Source of the DNA: Mucilaginibacter achroorhodeus
GTDB taxonomy: Bacteria > Bacteroidota > Bacteroidia > Sphingobacteriales > Sphingobacteriaceae
DNA length: 64,000 nt
Direction: 5' to 3'
NCBI RefSeq assembly: GCF_007846095.1
Contig: NZ_VOEI01000002.1
Span: 124,001 to 188,000, forward strand
Shown here: positions 35,986-45,154 of the stretch, piece after piece
Position numbering within the stretch: position 1 is the first letter of the stretch
Layout: every line of letters starts with the position of its first letter
Notes under the pieces: model-generated
The model's input: only the letters and a program-made list of their open reading frames with translations
Database searches by the model: none
Told to the model about the DNA's origin: nothing
Position numbers and translations under genes: made by a program

Positions 35986-36032
35986 CCCGGTAAACCGGGA
36001 CTGCGTCGAAAGAGCGGTCCGGGTTTACCGGG
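35986..36032. repeat. Long inverted repeat between mgtA and the two-component genes
   Basis: Arms CCCGGTAAACCGGGAC (35986-36001) and GTCCGGGTTTACCGGG (36017-36032) are inverted copies with 15 of 16 matching and a 15-bp spacer. Each arm is also almost self-palindromic. It could be a dimer-of-dimers operator or an RNA hairpin in either leader. Confidence 0.75.
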
Positions 36033-36219
36033 AGGTGTTTGTATTGATTTTTGTATAACTCGGACCTGTATCCATTTAATTGATGTTAATTGCAAATTTT
36101 CTGATTTGCGCTGCAAAGGTATTTGCCTCAGTTTTCAATCACTGTTAGAGCTCCGTTATAATTTTATTATAAATCCATTAGAGCGAATGATCTTTCCCAG
36201 AACATGGCTAATTTTGGGG

Positions 36220-36909
36220 ATGCTTAAGTTATTGATCATAGAGGACGATGAACGTGTTGCCACAGTGATCCGCCGTGGCCTTCTGGAAGCAGGCCATCAT
36301 GTAAGCGTGGCCTATGATGGTAAGATGGGGCTTAAACTGGCTGTTCAGGAAGATTATGATGTGGTCATCATGGATATAATTCTACCTCAGATCAACGGCC
36401 TGGAGCTTTGCAAGATGATCAAAAAAGAATGCCCGCAGGTTCCGGTGATCATGTTGACAGCCTTAGGCACCACCGACGATAAAGTAGAAGGTTTTGACGC
36501 AGGAGCAGATGACTACCTGGTTAAACCTTTTGATTTTCGGGAACTGGAAGTTCGTGTCCGCGTGTTAGCTAAAAGAAATAACATCGCTTTGAGATCGGAA
36601 ACGGCCATTATCCTGCAAACAGGCGATCTGGAAATGAATACAAAAACCAAAACCGTGCGCCGTAACGGTTTAGAAATAAATCTGACACCCAAAGAATTTA
36701 AGCTGCTCGAATACCTGATGCGAAACAGTGAGCGTGTACTGTCAAGGTCTGAGATCAGTGAAAACGTGTGGGAAACCATATTTGACACCGGCACAAACTT
36801 CATTGATGTCTATATGAACTATCTCCGCAAGAAGGTAGACCGGGATCACGCGGTCAAGCTTATTCACACTAAACCGGGTATGGGATTTATATTTAAAGCA
36901 GAATCATGA
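36220..36909 (+). CDS. OmpR-family response regulator
   Basis: About 229 aa from the ATG at 36220; the frame is open back to 36106, but MLKLLIIEDDERV is the canonical start. Receiver domain with IIEDDE, phospho-Asp in VVIMDIILPQINGLE, MLTALGTTDD and LVKPFDFRE; C-terminal winged helix (LTPKEFKLLEYLMRNSERVLSRSEI ... VYMNYLRKKVD) of OmpR/PhoB type, with the RprY/CusR-like sequence style. It overlaps the kinase gene by 4 bp (ATGA), so they are co-translated. Confidence 0.94.
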   Translation: MLKLLIIEDDERVATVIRRGLLEAGHHVSVAYDGKMGLKLAVQEDYDVVIMDIILPQINGLELCKMIKKECPQVPVIMLTALGTTDDKVEGFDAGADDYLVKPFDFRELEVRVRVLAKRNNIALRSETAIILQTGDLEMNTKTKTVRRNGLEINLTPKEFKLLEYLMRNSERVLSRSEISENVWETIFDTGTNFIDVYMNYLRKKVDRDHAVKLIHTKPGMGFIFKAES

Positions 36910-38273
36910 CCATCCGTAAACGCCTTTCGCTCTTATTCACTTCTATCATAGCGCTGCTGCTTCTGGCGTTTGCACTGGTCATTTACTTTTCCTTTTCTCA
37001 AAACCGTGAAGAGGAATACTACAGCTTGTTGCATCATACTGCAACTACAAAAGCGAACCTGCTATTAGATGCCAAAGTAAAACCCGATGTTTTACAGCTC
37101 ATTTATAGAAATGCCGAGAATTCGTTATTTCAGGAAGAAGTTGCCATTTATGATACTTCTTTCCATTTGCTTTACCATGATGCGGTTGATATAGATAAAG
37201 TAAAGGAAACGAAAGAAATGATCGATGAAATCGTGAACAAAAAACAGATCCGCTTTTACCAGGGCAGTTTGCAAGTGGTCGGGTTTTTATATCATCATAA
37301 ACAAAAAGATTATGTGATCACGGCCGCAGCAAATGATGCATCAGGTTACAGCAAACTAAACAATCTAAAATTAACCCTCATTTTTGCTTTTTTTGCAGCT
37401 ATTGGTTTCGTTTATATGGCGGGCGAGTTTTTGGCCAGCAAGGTGCTCCAACCAGTATCGGACCTGGTCAAAGAAGTAGAAGAGATCACGGCAACTAATC
37501 TTGACCTACGTGTTGGCGAAGGAAATGGTAAAGACGAGATCGCCGAACTTGCGATCACGTTCAACGCCATGCTTAATCGGCTGGAAAGATCTTTTGACGC
37601 ACAAAAGGAGTTTGTTTCCAATATCTCGCACGAATTACGTACGCCACTTACGGCAATGCTTACCGAATTGCAGGTAACAGTTGAAAAGGGAAGAGATAAT
37701 CAATTCTACAAAGATTCAATCAACCATGCTATTACGGATGCGCAGAAACTGGTTAGGCTTTCCAATAGTTTACTTGATCTTGCTAAGGCCAATTATGACC
37801 ATACTGAAATCTCATTTAAAGAGATCAGATTGGATGAAGTGTTGTTGGATGCACGTAATGACGTGCTGCACAATCATCCGGGCTATAAGATCAATATCGT
37901 TTTTGAACAGGAAATAGAGGATGATGATTTTATTTCGGTAAAAGGCAATGAATACCTGCTTAGAGTAGCTTTCATGAATTTGATCGAAAACGGTTGTAAA
38001 TTTTCTGAAAAACATGAATTGTCCGTTGCGATCAGTTATCTGCCCGACAAAACGATTCTTCGTTTTCAGGATCATGGGATAGGCATAGGTGAAGAGGAGC
38101 TGGGTAAAATCTTCACAGCGTTTTACCGTGGGCAAAACAAAAAATTTACTGAAGGTAATGGCATAGGCCTTTCGCTAACTCAAAAGATCATCGAATTGCA
38201 TCAGGGAGACATAGCGGTATATTCACAACTCCATCAAGGTACAACTTTCACTATCGAGCTTCCGCACGTATAA
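36906..38273 (+). CDS. Sensor histidine kinase of the OmpR-type pair
   Basis: 455 aa: membrane segment ~10-30, periplasmic domain ~31-160, second membrane segment (LKLTLIFAFFAAIGFVYMA), HAMP (SDLVKEVEEITATNLDLRVG), HisKA with FVSNISHELRTPLTAMLTEL (acceptor His), and HATPase_c with NLIENGCKFS, DHGIGIGEEELGKIF and GNGIGLSLTQKIIELHQG. Cognate kinase of the regulator it overlaps. Divergent from mgtA, so Mg2+ or membrane stress is a possible signal. Confidence 0.94.
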   Translation: MTIRKRLSLLFTSIIALLLLAFALVIYFSFSQNREEEYYSLLHHTATTKANLLLDAKVKPDVLQLIYRNAENSLFQEEVAIYDTSFHLLYHDAVDIDKVKETKEMIDEIVNKKQIRFYQGSLQVVGFLYHHKQKDYVITAAANDASGYSKLNNLKLTLIFAFFAAIGFVYMAGEFLASKVLQPVSDLVKEVEEITATNLDLRVGEGNGKDEIAELAITFNAMLNRLERSFDAQKEFVSNISHELRTPLTAMLTELQVTVEKGRDNQFYKDSINHAITDAQKLVRLSNSLLDLAKANYDHTEISFKEIRLDEVLLDARNDVLHNHPGYKINIVFEQEIEDDDFISVKGNEYLLRVAFMNLIENGCKFSEKHELSVAISYLPDKTILRFQDHGIGIGEEELGKIFTAFYRGQNKKFTEGNGIGLSLTQKIIELHQGDIAVYSQLHQGTTFTIELPHV

Positions 38274-38358
38274 ATAACCATCGAACATCCCCCTTTAATA
38301 ATATCAGCAAAGTCGCTTGTAAACACCTAACAACCGCCAATAGCGTTATTGTAACAAG

Positions 38359-39425
38359 TTATACTTTTGGTAAGGTAAATATAAATTTGCTGCCGATTTT
38401 GTCTTCAGGTTGTTCCACCCAGATCCGCCCTCCATGCCGGGTAATGATCTCACTGGAAAGATATAGTCCTGTGCCAGAGCCTTCCACTTTACTCTTTATT
38501 TGATCAGACCGGTAATATTTCTGAAATATTTTGGCATACTCGTTTTCTGATAAACCGATTCCCCGGTCACGTATGCTAATCTTTATCTGATCTTCAAGCT
38601 GATCGACCACCATGACGATTTCCGAAGAATCTGGTGCGAACTTAATTGCATTATTTAATAGATTGATGAGAACCTGTCCGATCCGGTCTCGATCTGCCAT
38701 AACTAAGGCAGAACTTGAAGCATGCAGCCTAAATTGCGTTTGAGGGCTGACCATATTAATACTGGCAATGGTATCTGCTAAAAGCGTACAAACGTTAAAC
38801 TGCTGTTTTTGCAAAATAATCTGATCTCCTTTCTGTATTCTGGGTCTGCAATCTCCTTTAAAAGCCTGGTCATCCTTTCAGTTGCATCCAAGCTTTTTTT
38901 TGAAATATCAGCGAACCTGGTGTTACCAGTCTTTTCTATGAATGTATAAAGTATTTGAAGATAGCCTCTGATGACCGTCACCGGGGTCTTCAATTCATGT
39001 GTAGTAAAACTAAGCAACTCATCCTTGAGCATTTCCATGTCCTTTTTAGCTGTAATGTCGAGGGTAGTGCCAACCATTCGGTATGGTTTTTCATTCTGGT
39101 AAAGCACCTTCCCATTTGCTTCGATCCAGTGCAGGCTTCCGTCAGGATGTATGACCCTATATTGAGAGTTGTAGGTTCCTCCGCCCGGCAATAATGCAAG
39201 TGCCACATCAGCTTGCATTTTTTCCCTATCCTCAGGAATGATGGCATTGATCAAGTCTTCGTAACTTACTGTTGGCTTTTCACCTGCACCTATATTGATC
39301 TTACACTGAGGAGTGCAAATCATTCTCGGGTTCTCCAGTTCCAATTCCCAAAAGCCAAGTTTAGTGTGGTTCAATGCAATGTCAAGATGTTCCTGAGAAA
39401 CATATAAGGTTTGATCATGTCCCAT
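38359..39425 (-). pseudogene. PAS-domain histidine kinase split by one frameshift
   Basis: Part 1 (from ATG 39425): PAS/PAC domain (TKLGFWELELENPRM, YRVIHPDGSLHWIEANGKVL, GTTLDITAKKD) and HisKA with LLSFTTHELKTPVTVIRGYL. Near 38850, in a CCC run, one base is missing; the new frame reads RIQKGDQIILQKQQFNVCTL and the HATPase_c domain (LINLLNNAIKFAP, DRGIGLSENEYAKIFQKYYR, GTGLYLSSEIITRHGG) to 38359. The frames join without loss of sequence, so the lesion is recent or a sequencing error. Soluble kinase without membrane spans. Confidence 0.85.
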
Positions 39426-39500
39426 AGAGAAAATTTCAGTAAAGATACTATAACATTAGTAATTCAGATGCTATGCCTTTTATAGGTGAATATCATTCTT

Positions 39501-39740
39501 TTACGTACCAGTAGTGACCATATAGCCTTCTAACACCTGTTCATGAATGGTTAAGATGATTCCGGGATGGCCGGACGTAAAAACATCGTTACAGAACGAG
39601 ATCACGCCTTGCGGGCCGCTGCCCATACCGACCGGAACCGGGTGATTCATGAACGCTTGATTTATAAGTCCGTTAAAGCTGTCTATGTTTCCCTTTTTCA
39701 ATCACTTCTTTAGTAAAGCGATGTACTGATGCTTTACCAA
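39501..39740 (-). pseudogene. Fragment of a SnoaL-like (ester cyclase) protein
   Basis: SFNGLINQAFMNHPVPVGMG and GHPGIILTIHEQVLEG are the N-terminal half of the SnoaL-like fold found in small polyketide-cyclase-type proteins. The preceding residues (RFTKEVIEKG) are in another frame because of one extra A near 39690, and the protein stops after EGYMVTTGT, at about half its normal length. A relic. Confidence 0.6.
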
Positions 39741-39798
39741 AATGGTTACGGAATACCCCGAAAAGTTGAAATGATTTTGATAGAAGACTTTCAGGTTT

Positions 39799-41841
39799 TT
39801 AACTGATGGGTACAGTAAAATAAAATTTACTACCAAGCCCTGGAATGCTTTCAACCCCTATTTTACCCCCATGGCGTTTAATGATCTCTGCGCTTAGATA
39901 AAGCCCTATCCCAAACCCAGAAACTGTTTTTACAGCTGAATCCTGAACCCGGTAATACCTGTCAAATAGTTTTTCTACATCCTCGGAACGAATTCCAATC
40001 CCGGTATCTTCGATAGTAACCAGTATGTCGTCTTGCTGCAAAATGCAGTTTACATTTATATCTGTACCCTTAGGGGAATATTTAATGGCATTTCCCAGTA
40101 AGTTTGTAATCACAGAGGCTATTTTATCTTTATCTGCACGGACAACCACTTTATCACATGCGTTTAATGTGATGTTGTAGGTCAAATCTGTAAGTCTGGC
40201 TTCTTCTATTGATTCTCGAAGCAGATCGCCGAAAATAAACGGCTGCTTGTCGATTTGCAGCTGACCGGACTCAAGTCTTTAAATATTCAAAAATCCGTTA
40301 ATTAGCCTGGCCATTTTTTTCGTTTGTGATGTTGCCTTATCCATGGCGCCCGCCAACCAGGGATCTTCAGACTTTTTAAGTTTCAACGCTGCCACCTGAA
40401 CAATACTATTTAAGGATGTGAGTGGTGTTTTGAGCTCATGACTTACCATACCAATAAAGCTATTTTTACGCTGCTCTTCTTCCTGCTGTTGCGTTACATC
40501 CTGCACGACCCCGGAAAACGAAATTTCGCCCGAAAGCCGGTCTTTAGATACTTGACCGGTAGAGCGCAGCCATATCACCTTACCATCATTAAACCGTTTT
40601 TGTTGATAAAGTGCGTTATAATATCCTCCATTCTCAATTGCGATATTTATTTGTTCCAGAAGTTTGTCCTTAAAACCAGGAAGCACCTGCCCTATCGCCT
40701 GCTCGTAAGTCATGGATTCTGAACCCTCATAACCAAATATCTTCGCAAGAACATTGTTATATTTCAGATCTTTAGACGAAGGTTCAATCTGCCAGGTTCC
40801 TATTTTTGCTGCAGTAGTGGCAGTTTCCAATTGTCTGTTAACATTTCGCAAAGCATCATTTAAATTAGAAATAAGCTGCTTTGCCTTAACAGCTTCTGTA
40901 ACTTCAACTGCCATATTCAAGATACCATCCACTTTGCCATTGTCATCTACCCAGGGTAAATAATTAAAAGTAAAGTAACGGTCTACTGTCGGTCCGCCTT
41001 CGTAATCGGCAAGCGCGACCAAAGATTCTGAGAAGCTATAAGGCATGCCTTTGTGGTAAACATTGTGCAGCACCTGTTCAAGCGGCGTACCTTTAAGTGC
41101 AGCTACCGCATCGAAAAAACCCCTGCCTGTCAGCTTTCTCCCTGGAAGGATTGCCTGATAAGTTGCATTGTGAATGGTGTAAATGTATTCAGGTCCACGC
41201 ATCAACGCAAGACCTGCCGGGGCCTCCATAATGAACCTGTTCAAAAATTGCTCATTGCGCGAAAGTTGCTCTATCTTGTTGCGTAATTCAATGTTGATCG
41301 ACTGAAGGCGGTGCTGTGTATCAATCAATTCATCATTTGATTTTTCCAGGTCTTTTATAAGCTCAAATTCTTTTACTTCCTTCTCTGTCAATACTTGCTT
41401 TGCAAATAGTCTATCGTTTACATTCCTGGCAGTACAAATGATAGCTATCGTGCTGCTGTTTTTGTTCTTAACCGGATGATATTCTATGTCAAAGTAATTA
41501 GTTACCAGATTGCCGTTAAAGTCAATATCTGCAGGCGATTCTTTAAGGACAAGATTCTCTCCCTTATCCCATAAAGCTTTGAGTATTGAAAAATAAGGTT
41601 CCAGTTCAGGAGCAAAATCTTCTAAACGTTGGCCTTCAACGCTTTCTGGTTTGTTGAGAATGCGAAGCATGGCAGCGTTAATGTAACCTACATGCAATTC
41701 ACGGCTGGTGTATACCAACGTTGCATCTTGCGAATGCCTTAAGATGTTTAATATTTCCGAACTTAAAATACCAGTAGATGCGTTGCTTACCAAATGGACT
41801 ATATTTTTTAATAAAGGTAATACAACGTAAGAACACATCAT
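39799..41841 (-). pseudogene. Three-PAS histidine kinase interrupted by an in-frame stop codon
   Basis: From 41841: PAS 1 (ILRHSQDATLVYTSRELHVG), a coiled coil, PAS 2 (FIMEAPAGLALMRGPEYIYT) and PAS 3 (AAKIGTWQIEPSSKDLKYNN, IWLRSTGQVSKDRLSGEISF). HisKA follows (NSFIGMVSHELKTPLTSLNS) to LINGFLNI. There the codon TAA (40279-40281) replaces what is usually Ser/Ala in GFLNxSRLE. The same frame then continues RLESGQLQIDKQPFIFGDLL through the HATPase_c domain (LLGNAIKYSP, DTGIGIRSEDVEKLFDRYYR, GFGIGLYLSAEIIKRHGG) to 39799. A single nonsense change separates the ATPase domain; readthrough or sequencing error are alternatives. Confidence 0.88.
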
Positions 41842-42312
41842 AGGTAATTATCGATATTCTTCGACAAGAAGTACGACTCTTTTTAAAGCGCTGAAAGGCC
41901 GGTATTGTCTCCGCTGACCTGTTTTTACCACTAAACGTAATTAATTAAGTGTTTTTACTACCTGATCAATTTTTAATTATATAGAACAAGTAGATAATAA
42001 ATCTCTGAAAAATACAGGTCATCATGCCCGCGTTGTGAGTGTGACGGCACTAGTCTGAGCAGGTCAAAGCGATCAGGCACTTCAGTTCTGGTAGGCCTGT
42101 ATCGCCGTGAGCTCTCGCCCTTTATTGACTTCGGAAATGCATAAACCATTTTTATCCCATATCGAATTGATCTCTGTGTCGGTCGGGCCTGATATCTTTA
42201 CCCAAGACAACCTAGTCACACCCCGCAATCGAATAATATTGGTAAATTCATTATTTTCTAACTACTGAACAAGTTAACCCCCATACGTCCTGCGCATGGG
42301 GATTTTGATAAT
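41842..42312. other. Gene-poor region with a possible coding relic
   Basis: On the minus strand a frame from ~42245 to 42089 reads LSWVKISGPTDTEINSIWDK and onward to ELTAIQAYQN and a stop, with protein-like composition but no start codon or known family. It may be the end of a lost gene. Nothing else was seen. Confidence 0.35.
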
Positions 42313-43278
42313 CTAACGCCCGGCCAGTACCGGACCAGAATCATATTCATCAGCGGTTTTAGTGTCTTGAAATGATTTATCGCCTGCAGGCGTACTTTCA
42401 AAATCATCCAATCTTACCACCGGACCGTCCTTAGCCAGTTCACTGCCTTCCACTTTTGATTTAAATATAGGCCAAAGCAATTGTGCATACCATTGGTCGC
42501 CCTCGTAATGGGAGATACCGTAAGCTTTTGGATATTGGCGCGAAATAAGTGCCGTGCCGAAAATGATATCCCAGATAAAGAACATATTACCGAAGTTGCC
42601 TTTGTAGTAACCCACGCCATCATCTGTTGTGGCAGCATGGTGCGCATGGTGCGTGGCCGGGGTTGATATCACCCTTTCTAACACCCAAGCTATTGGATGC
42701 AGCACTTTATATTTATAGAATGGCTTGTCCCATGGGATGCTGGAGTGGGCCAGCGTGGTGATAGTGCCTTTGATGCCGCGTACCACCAGCGCCGGTACGC
42801 CCAGACCCATGTAAACCAGTGCGGTGGTTAAATAGGTTTGCGAAAAGAACAGCGTATAAATAGCATTTTGCCTGCTGGCCATAGCCATACCCATGTACGA
42901 TGCCGAGTGGTGCGTGCGGTGAAAACGCCACAACCATGGCACTTCGTGGTGCAACCGGTGATACCAGTATTGGGTAAGGTCGTCCGCTACTGCTATAATG
43001 GCGGCTCCCCACCAAAATGGCACCCAGCTAAATTCGTTCTTCAATCCTGGCAATACTTTTGGTAACAGTTCCAGACCAAAATACGCTACTGCCGGCCTGA
43101 TGATCAGTCGTGGCAGAGTAAAGCAGGCAATATCGACCCAACGTTCGTTCTTTGGCCATTTACCGCGGTAAAGGCCGAAAGAAAATTCCGCCACGCCTAT
43201 AAAAAATACCAGGAACGGAAACCCGAAACCATTCAGGTTATCTATCAATTTTTTAAAAAACTCAATCGTTGCTTCCAT
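42313..43278 (-). CDS. Sterol desaturase/fatty acid hydroxylase family membrane protein
   Basis: 321 aa with 4 or more membrane segments and the di-iron histidine boxes in order: HRLHHEVPWLWRFHRTHH (boxes 1 and 2) and THHAHHAATTDD (box 3). Family members hydroxylate or desaturate lipids, sterol-like or alkylglycerol substrates at the membrane. It is the last gene of a susC-susD-small-small-desaturase transcription unit and its start overlaps the preceding small gene by 17 bp, which is an unusual partner for a SusCD pair and suggests uptake and modification of a lipid-like or hydrophobic ligand. Confidence 0.9.
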   Translation of the reverse strand: MEATIEFFKKLIDNLNGFGFPFLVFFIGVAEFSFGLYRGKWPKNERWVDIACFTLPRLIIRPAVAYFGLELLPKVLPGLKNEFSWVPFWWGAAIIAVADDLTQYWYHRLHHEVPWLWRFHRTHHSASYMGMAMASRQNAIYTLFFSQTYLTTALVYMGLGVPALVVRGIKGTITTLAHSSIPWDKPFYKYKVLHPIAWVLERVISTPATHHAHHAATTDDGVGYYKGNFGNMFFIWDIIFGTALISRQYPKAYGISHYEGDQWYAQLLWPIFKSKVEGSELAKDGPVVRLDDFESTPAGDKSFQDTKTADEYDSGPVLAGR

Positions 43279-43468
43279 CTTGTTTATTGTTTTTGGTGTT
43301 TATTGAGGTGTCAGTTTCAGTTTTGTGTTGCTGTTTCTTTGTTTCCCATGGGCGCTCGCCGGTAAAATAAAACGTGGTGAACATTGCCGCGATGGGCAGC
43401 AGGAAAATAAACAGGCTTAAGAACACATTGCGCACAATGCGGTCTTTGGTGGCTTTCTCCATTTTCAT
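43262..43468 (-). CDS. 68-aa single-span membrane protein
   Basis: MKMEKATKDRIVRNVFLSLF begins with a charged stretch, then a membrane span (~15-35, FLLPIAAMFTTFYFTG) and a hydrophilic Lys/Thr/Asn-rich tail. It resembles the 56-aa protein encoded 3 bp upstream (PIAAMFTTFYFTG against FAIIFTGLWFTP), so the two are probably paralogues. Overlap with the desaturase start implies translational coupling; it may be a subunit or chaperone of that enzyme. Confidence 0.75.
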   Translation of the reverse strand: MKMEKATKDRIVRNVFLSLFIFLLPIAAMFTTFYFTGERPWETKKQQHKTETDTSINTKNNKQDGSND

Positions 43469-43471
43469 AGT

Positions 43472-43642
43472 TTATGGCTTTGGTATCTGTTTAATAATGG
43501 TATCGGGTTGTTTGGGTTTGTGGCTGCTGAGGAGTTTGGGCGTAAACCACAATCCGGTGAAAATAATGGCGAAGGGCACTATGGTAACAATGATGCCCAC
43601 CAATATCTTCTTTACTAAAATGTTTACATCTGATAATGTCAT
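43472..43642 (-). CDS. 56-aa single-span membrane protein
   Basis: ATG at 43642, stop at 43472. Sequence MTLSDVNILVKKILVGIIVT continues into a membrane span (IVPFAIIFTGLWFTP) and a short Lys/Pro-rich tail. It starts 24 bp after susD ends and stops 3 bp before the 68-aa gene starts. Same topology and similar span as that protein. Function unknown; part of the desaturase operon. Confidence 0.7.
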   Translation of the reverse strand: MTLSDVNILVKKILVGIIVTIVPFAIIFTGLWFTPKLLSSHKPKQPDTIIKQIPKP

Positions 43643-43666
43643 AGCGTTAGTTTTTATGGTGATGAA

Positions 43667-45145
43667 TTAATATCCGGGGTTTTGAGTAAGCTTTGGATTT
43701 TGCTGCAGCTCTATCAGCGGTATAGGATACAGTTTATTTTTATCGCTCGCTGCCGATTTTGCAGGGAGTGTGTGCAAAGCATCAACCAAGTAGGTACCGC
43801 CGCGCCTCACCAGATCAAACCAGCGGTGGCCTTCCTGTATAAACTCTTTGCGGCGCTCCAGAAAAACCGAATCGCGGAAAGCCGATTGGCTTAGGCCTTT
43901 GGTTAAACCGCCAATCTGCGCACGATTTCGTACCTGGTCAATAGCATTGTAAGCATCTGTTAATGGTGCTCCATCTATCTCATTGCGTACTTCGGCATAA
44001 AGCAGCAGAATATCGGCATAGCGTATTATGGGATAGTTGATACCGCTTTGGCTTTGCGTGGTTAACGGCGTAAGACTGTAATCAACAAACTTGTTAAAAT
44101 AAGGTGTGTAAGCGTTGCTGTACACCACCGTTTTGCCGGTTGCAGCGTTGTACACCTCGCTGTAGAAAGTAACTGCACGGCGGGTATCATTTGTGCTGAA
44201 AAGCTTAACCAGGTTCTGATCTGCCGGAATATCTATCGGCAGCGTACCGGGGTTAAACGAACTAAAACTCTGGCTCAGGTTCTGCACACTGTTGGCGGCA
44301 CCAAGATTACTCTCAAACTGTGCTGAGAAAATATGCTCCACACCATTCTTTGTCGGCTTTTGAAACACATCGCGGTAGTTGGTGAATAACGAATAACCAT
44401 AACCACCGTTTATCACCTGATTAAGCTCGGTTAATGCCGCCGGCCATTGCTGACGGGTTACGTAAACTTTTGCAAGTAGCGCATGTGCCGCACCCGATGT
44501 TGCCCTGCCCTTGTCAGACCCGCTATAGGTTTTTGGCAGAGACGTCGCATCTTTAAGGTCGGCTACTATTTGCAGGTAAACACTATCTACAGGTGTGCGT
44601 GGTTGTTGCAGGTCTTTCAGTTGGATAGATGTAGGATCATGCAGGATGAGCGGCACCGCGCCATACAGCCTTACCAGGTTAAAGTAAAGCAAGCCGCGCA
44701 GGAATTTAGCCTCGCGCACCAGCCTGTTCAGTACTACAGTATCGGCCTGTATGGCCGGTATTTTATCTATAGCGATGTTTGCACGGTTGATACCGTAATA
44801 AAGCTGTTGCCATACTTTTTGTACGCGGCTATTGGCTGATATATAGGTTTCGGTACCTAAAGCCCTTACATCAGGATTGGTGTTGCTGGGACTGTAGATC
44901 TGGTTATCGCTGCCGTTCTCTGTCAACAAATTTAACTGACGACCATACAGCGGAAAGTCTCCTGCAGGATCGCTGTTCAAACTGCTGTAGGCTGCATTTA
45001 CGGCAGATACAGCGTCCGACTGTGTTTTATAAAACTGATCGGCAACGATCACCGAACTTGGGGTTTCCGTCAGTTTATTGCACGATGCAAACAGCAATGC
45101 AGCGCCGGCAATAATTAATGTGATATGTGGTATGTTCTGTTTCAT
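43667..45145 (-). CDS. SusD/RagB-family nutrient-binding outer-membrane lipoprotein
   Basis: 492 aa with a type II signal peptide, lipobox LLFASC. SusD-type TPR-like architecture: N-terminal SVIVADQFYKTQSDAVSAVN, FLRGLLYFNLVRLYGAVPLI, and C-terminal YPIIRYADILLLYAEVRNE, RRKEFIQEGHRWFDLVRRG. It forms the lid on the SusC channel encoded 9 bp upstream. Ligand not evident; the operon contains no glycoside hydrolase but a lipid-hydroxylase-type enzyme. Confidence 0.94.
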   Translation of the reverse strand: MKQNIPHITLIIAGAALLFASCNKLTETPSSVIVADQFYKTQSDAVSAVNAAYSSLNSDPAGDFPLYGRQLNLLTENGSDNQIYSPSNTNPDVRALGTETYISANSRVQKVWQQLYYGINRANIAIDKIPAIQADTVVLNRLVREAKFLRGLLYFNLVRLYGAVPLILHDPTSIQLKDLQQPRTPVDSVYLQIVADLKDATSLPKTYSGSDKGRATSGAAHALLAKVYVTRQQWPAALTELNQVINGGYGYSLFTNYRDVFQKPTKNGVEHIFSAQFESNLGAANSVQNLSQSFSSFNPGTLPIDIPADQNLVKLFSTNDTRRAVTFYSEVYNAATGKTVVYSNAYTPYFNKFVDYSLTPLTTQSQSGINYPIIRYADILLLYAEVRNEIDGAPLTDAYNAIDQVRNRAQIGGLTKGLSQSAFRDSVFLERRKEFIQEGHRWFDLVRRGGTYLVDALHTLPAKSAASDKNKLYPIPLIELQQNPKLTQNPGY

Positions 45146-45154
45146 GGTGATGCT

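Noticed and set aside
35986..36032. Rho-independent terminator interpretation of the inverted repeat.
   Set aside because: No T run follows on either strand and each arm is itself palindromic, which fits an operator or RNA element better.
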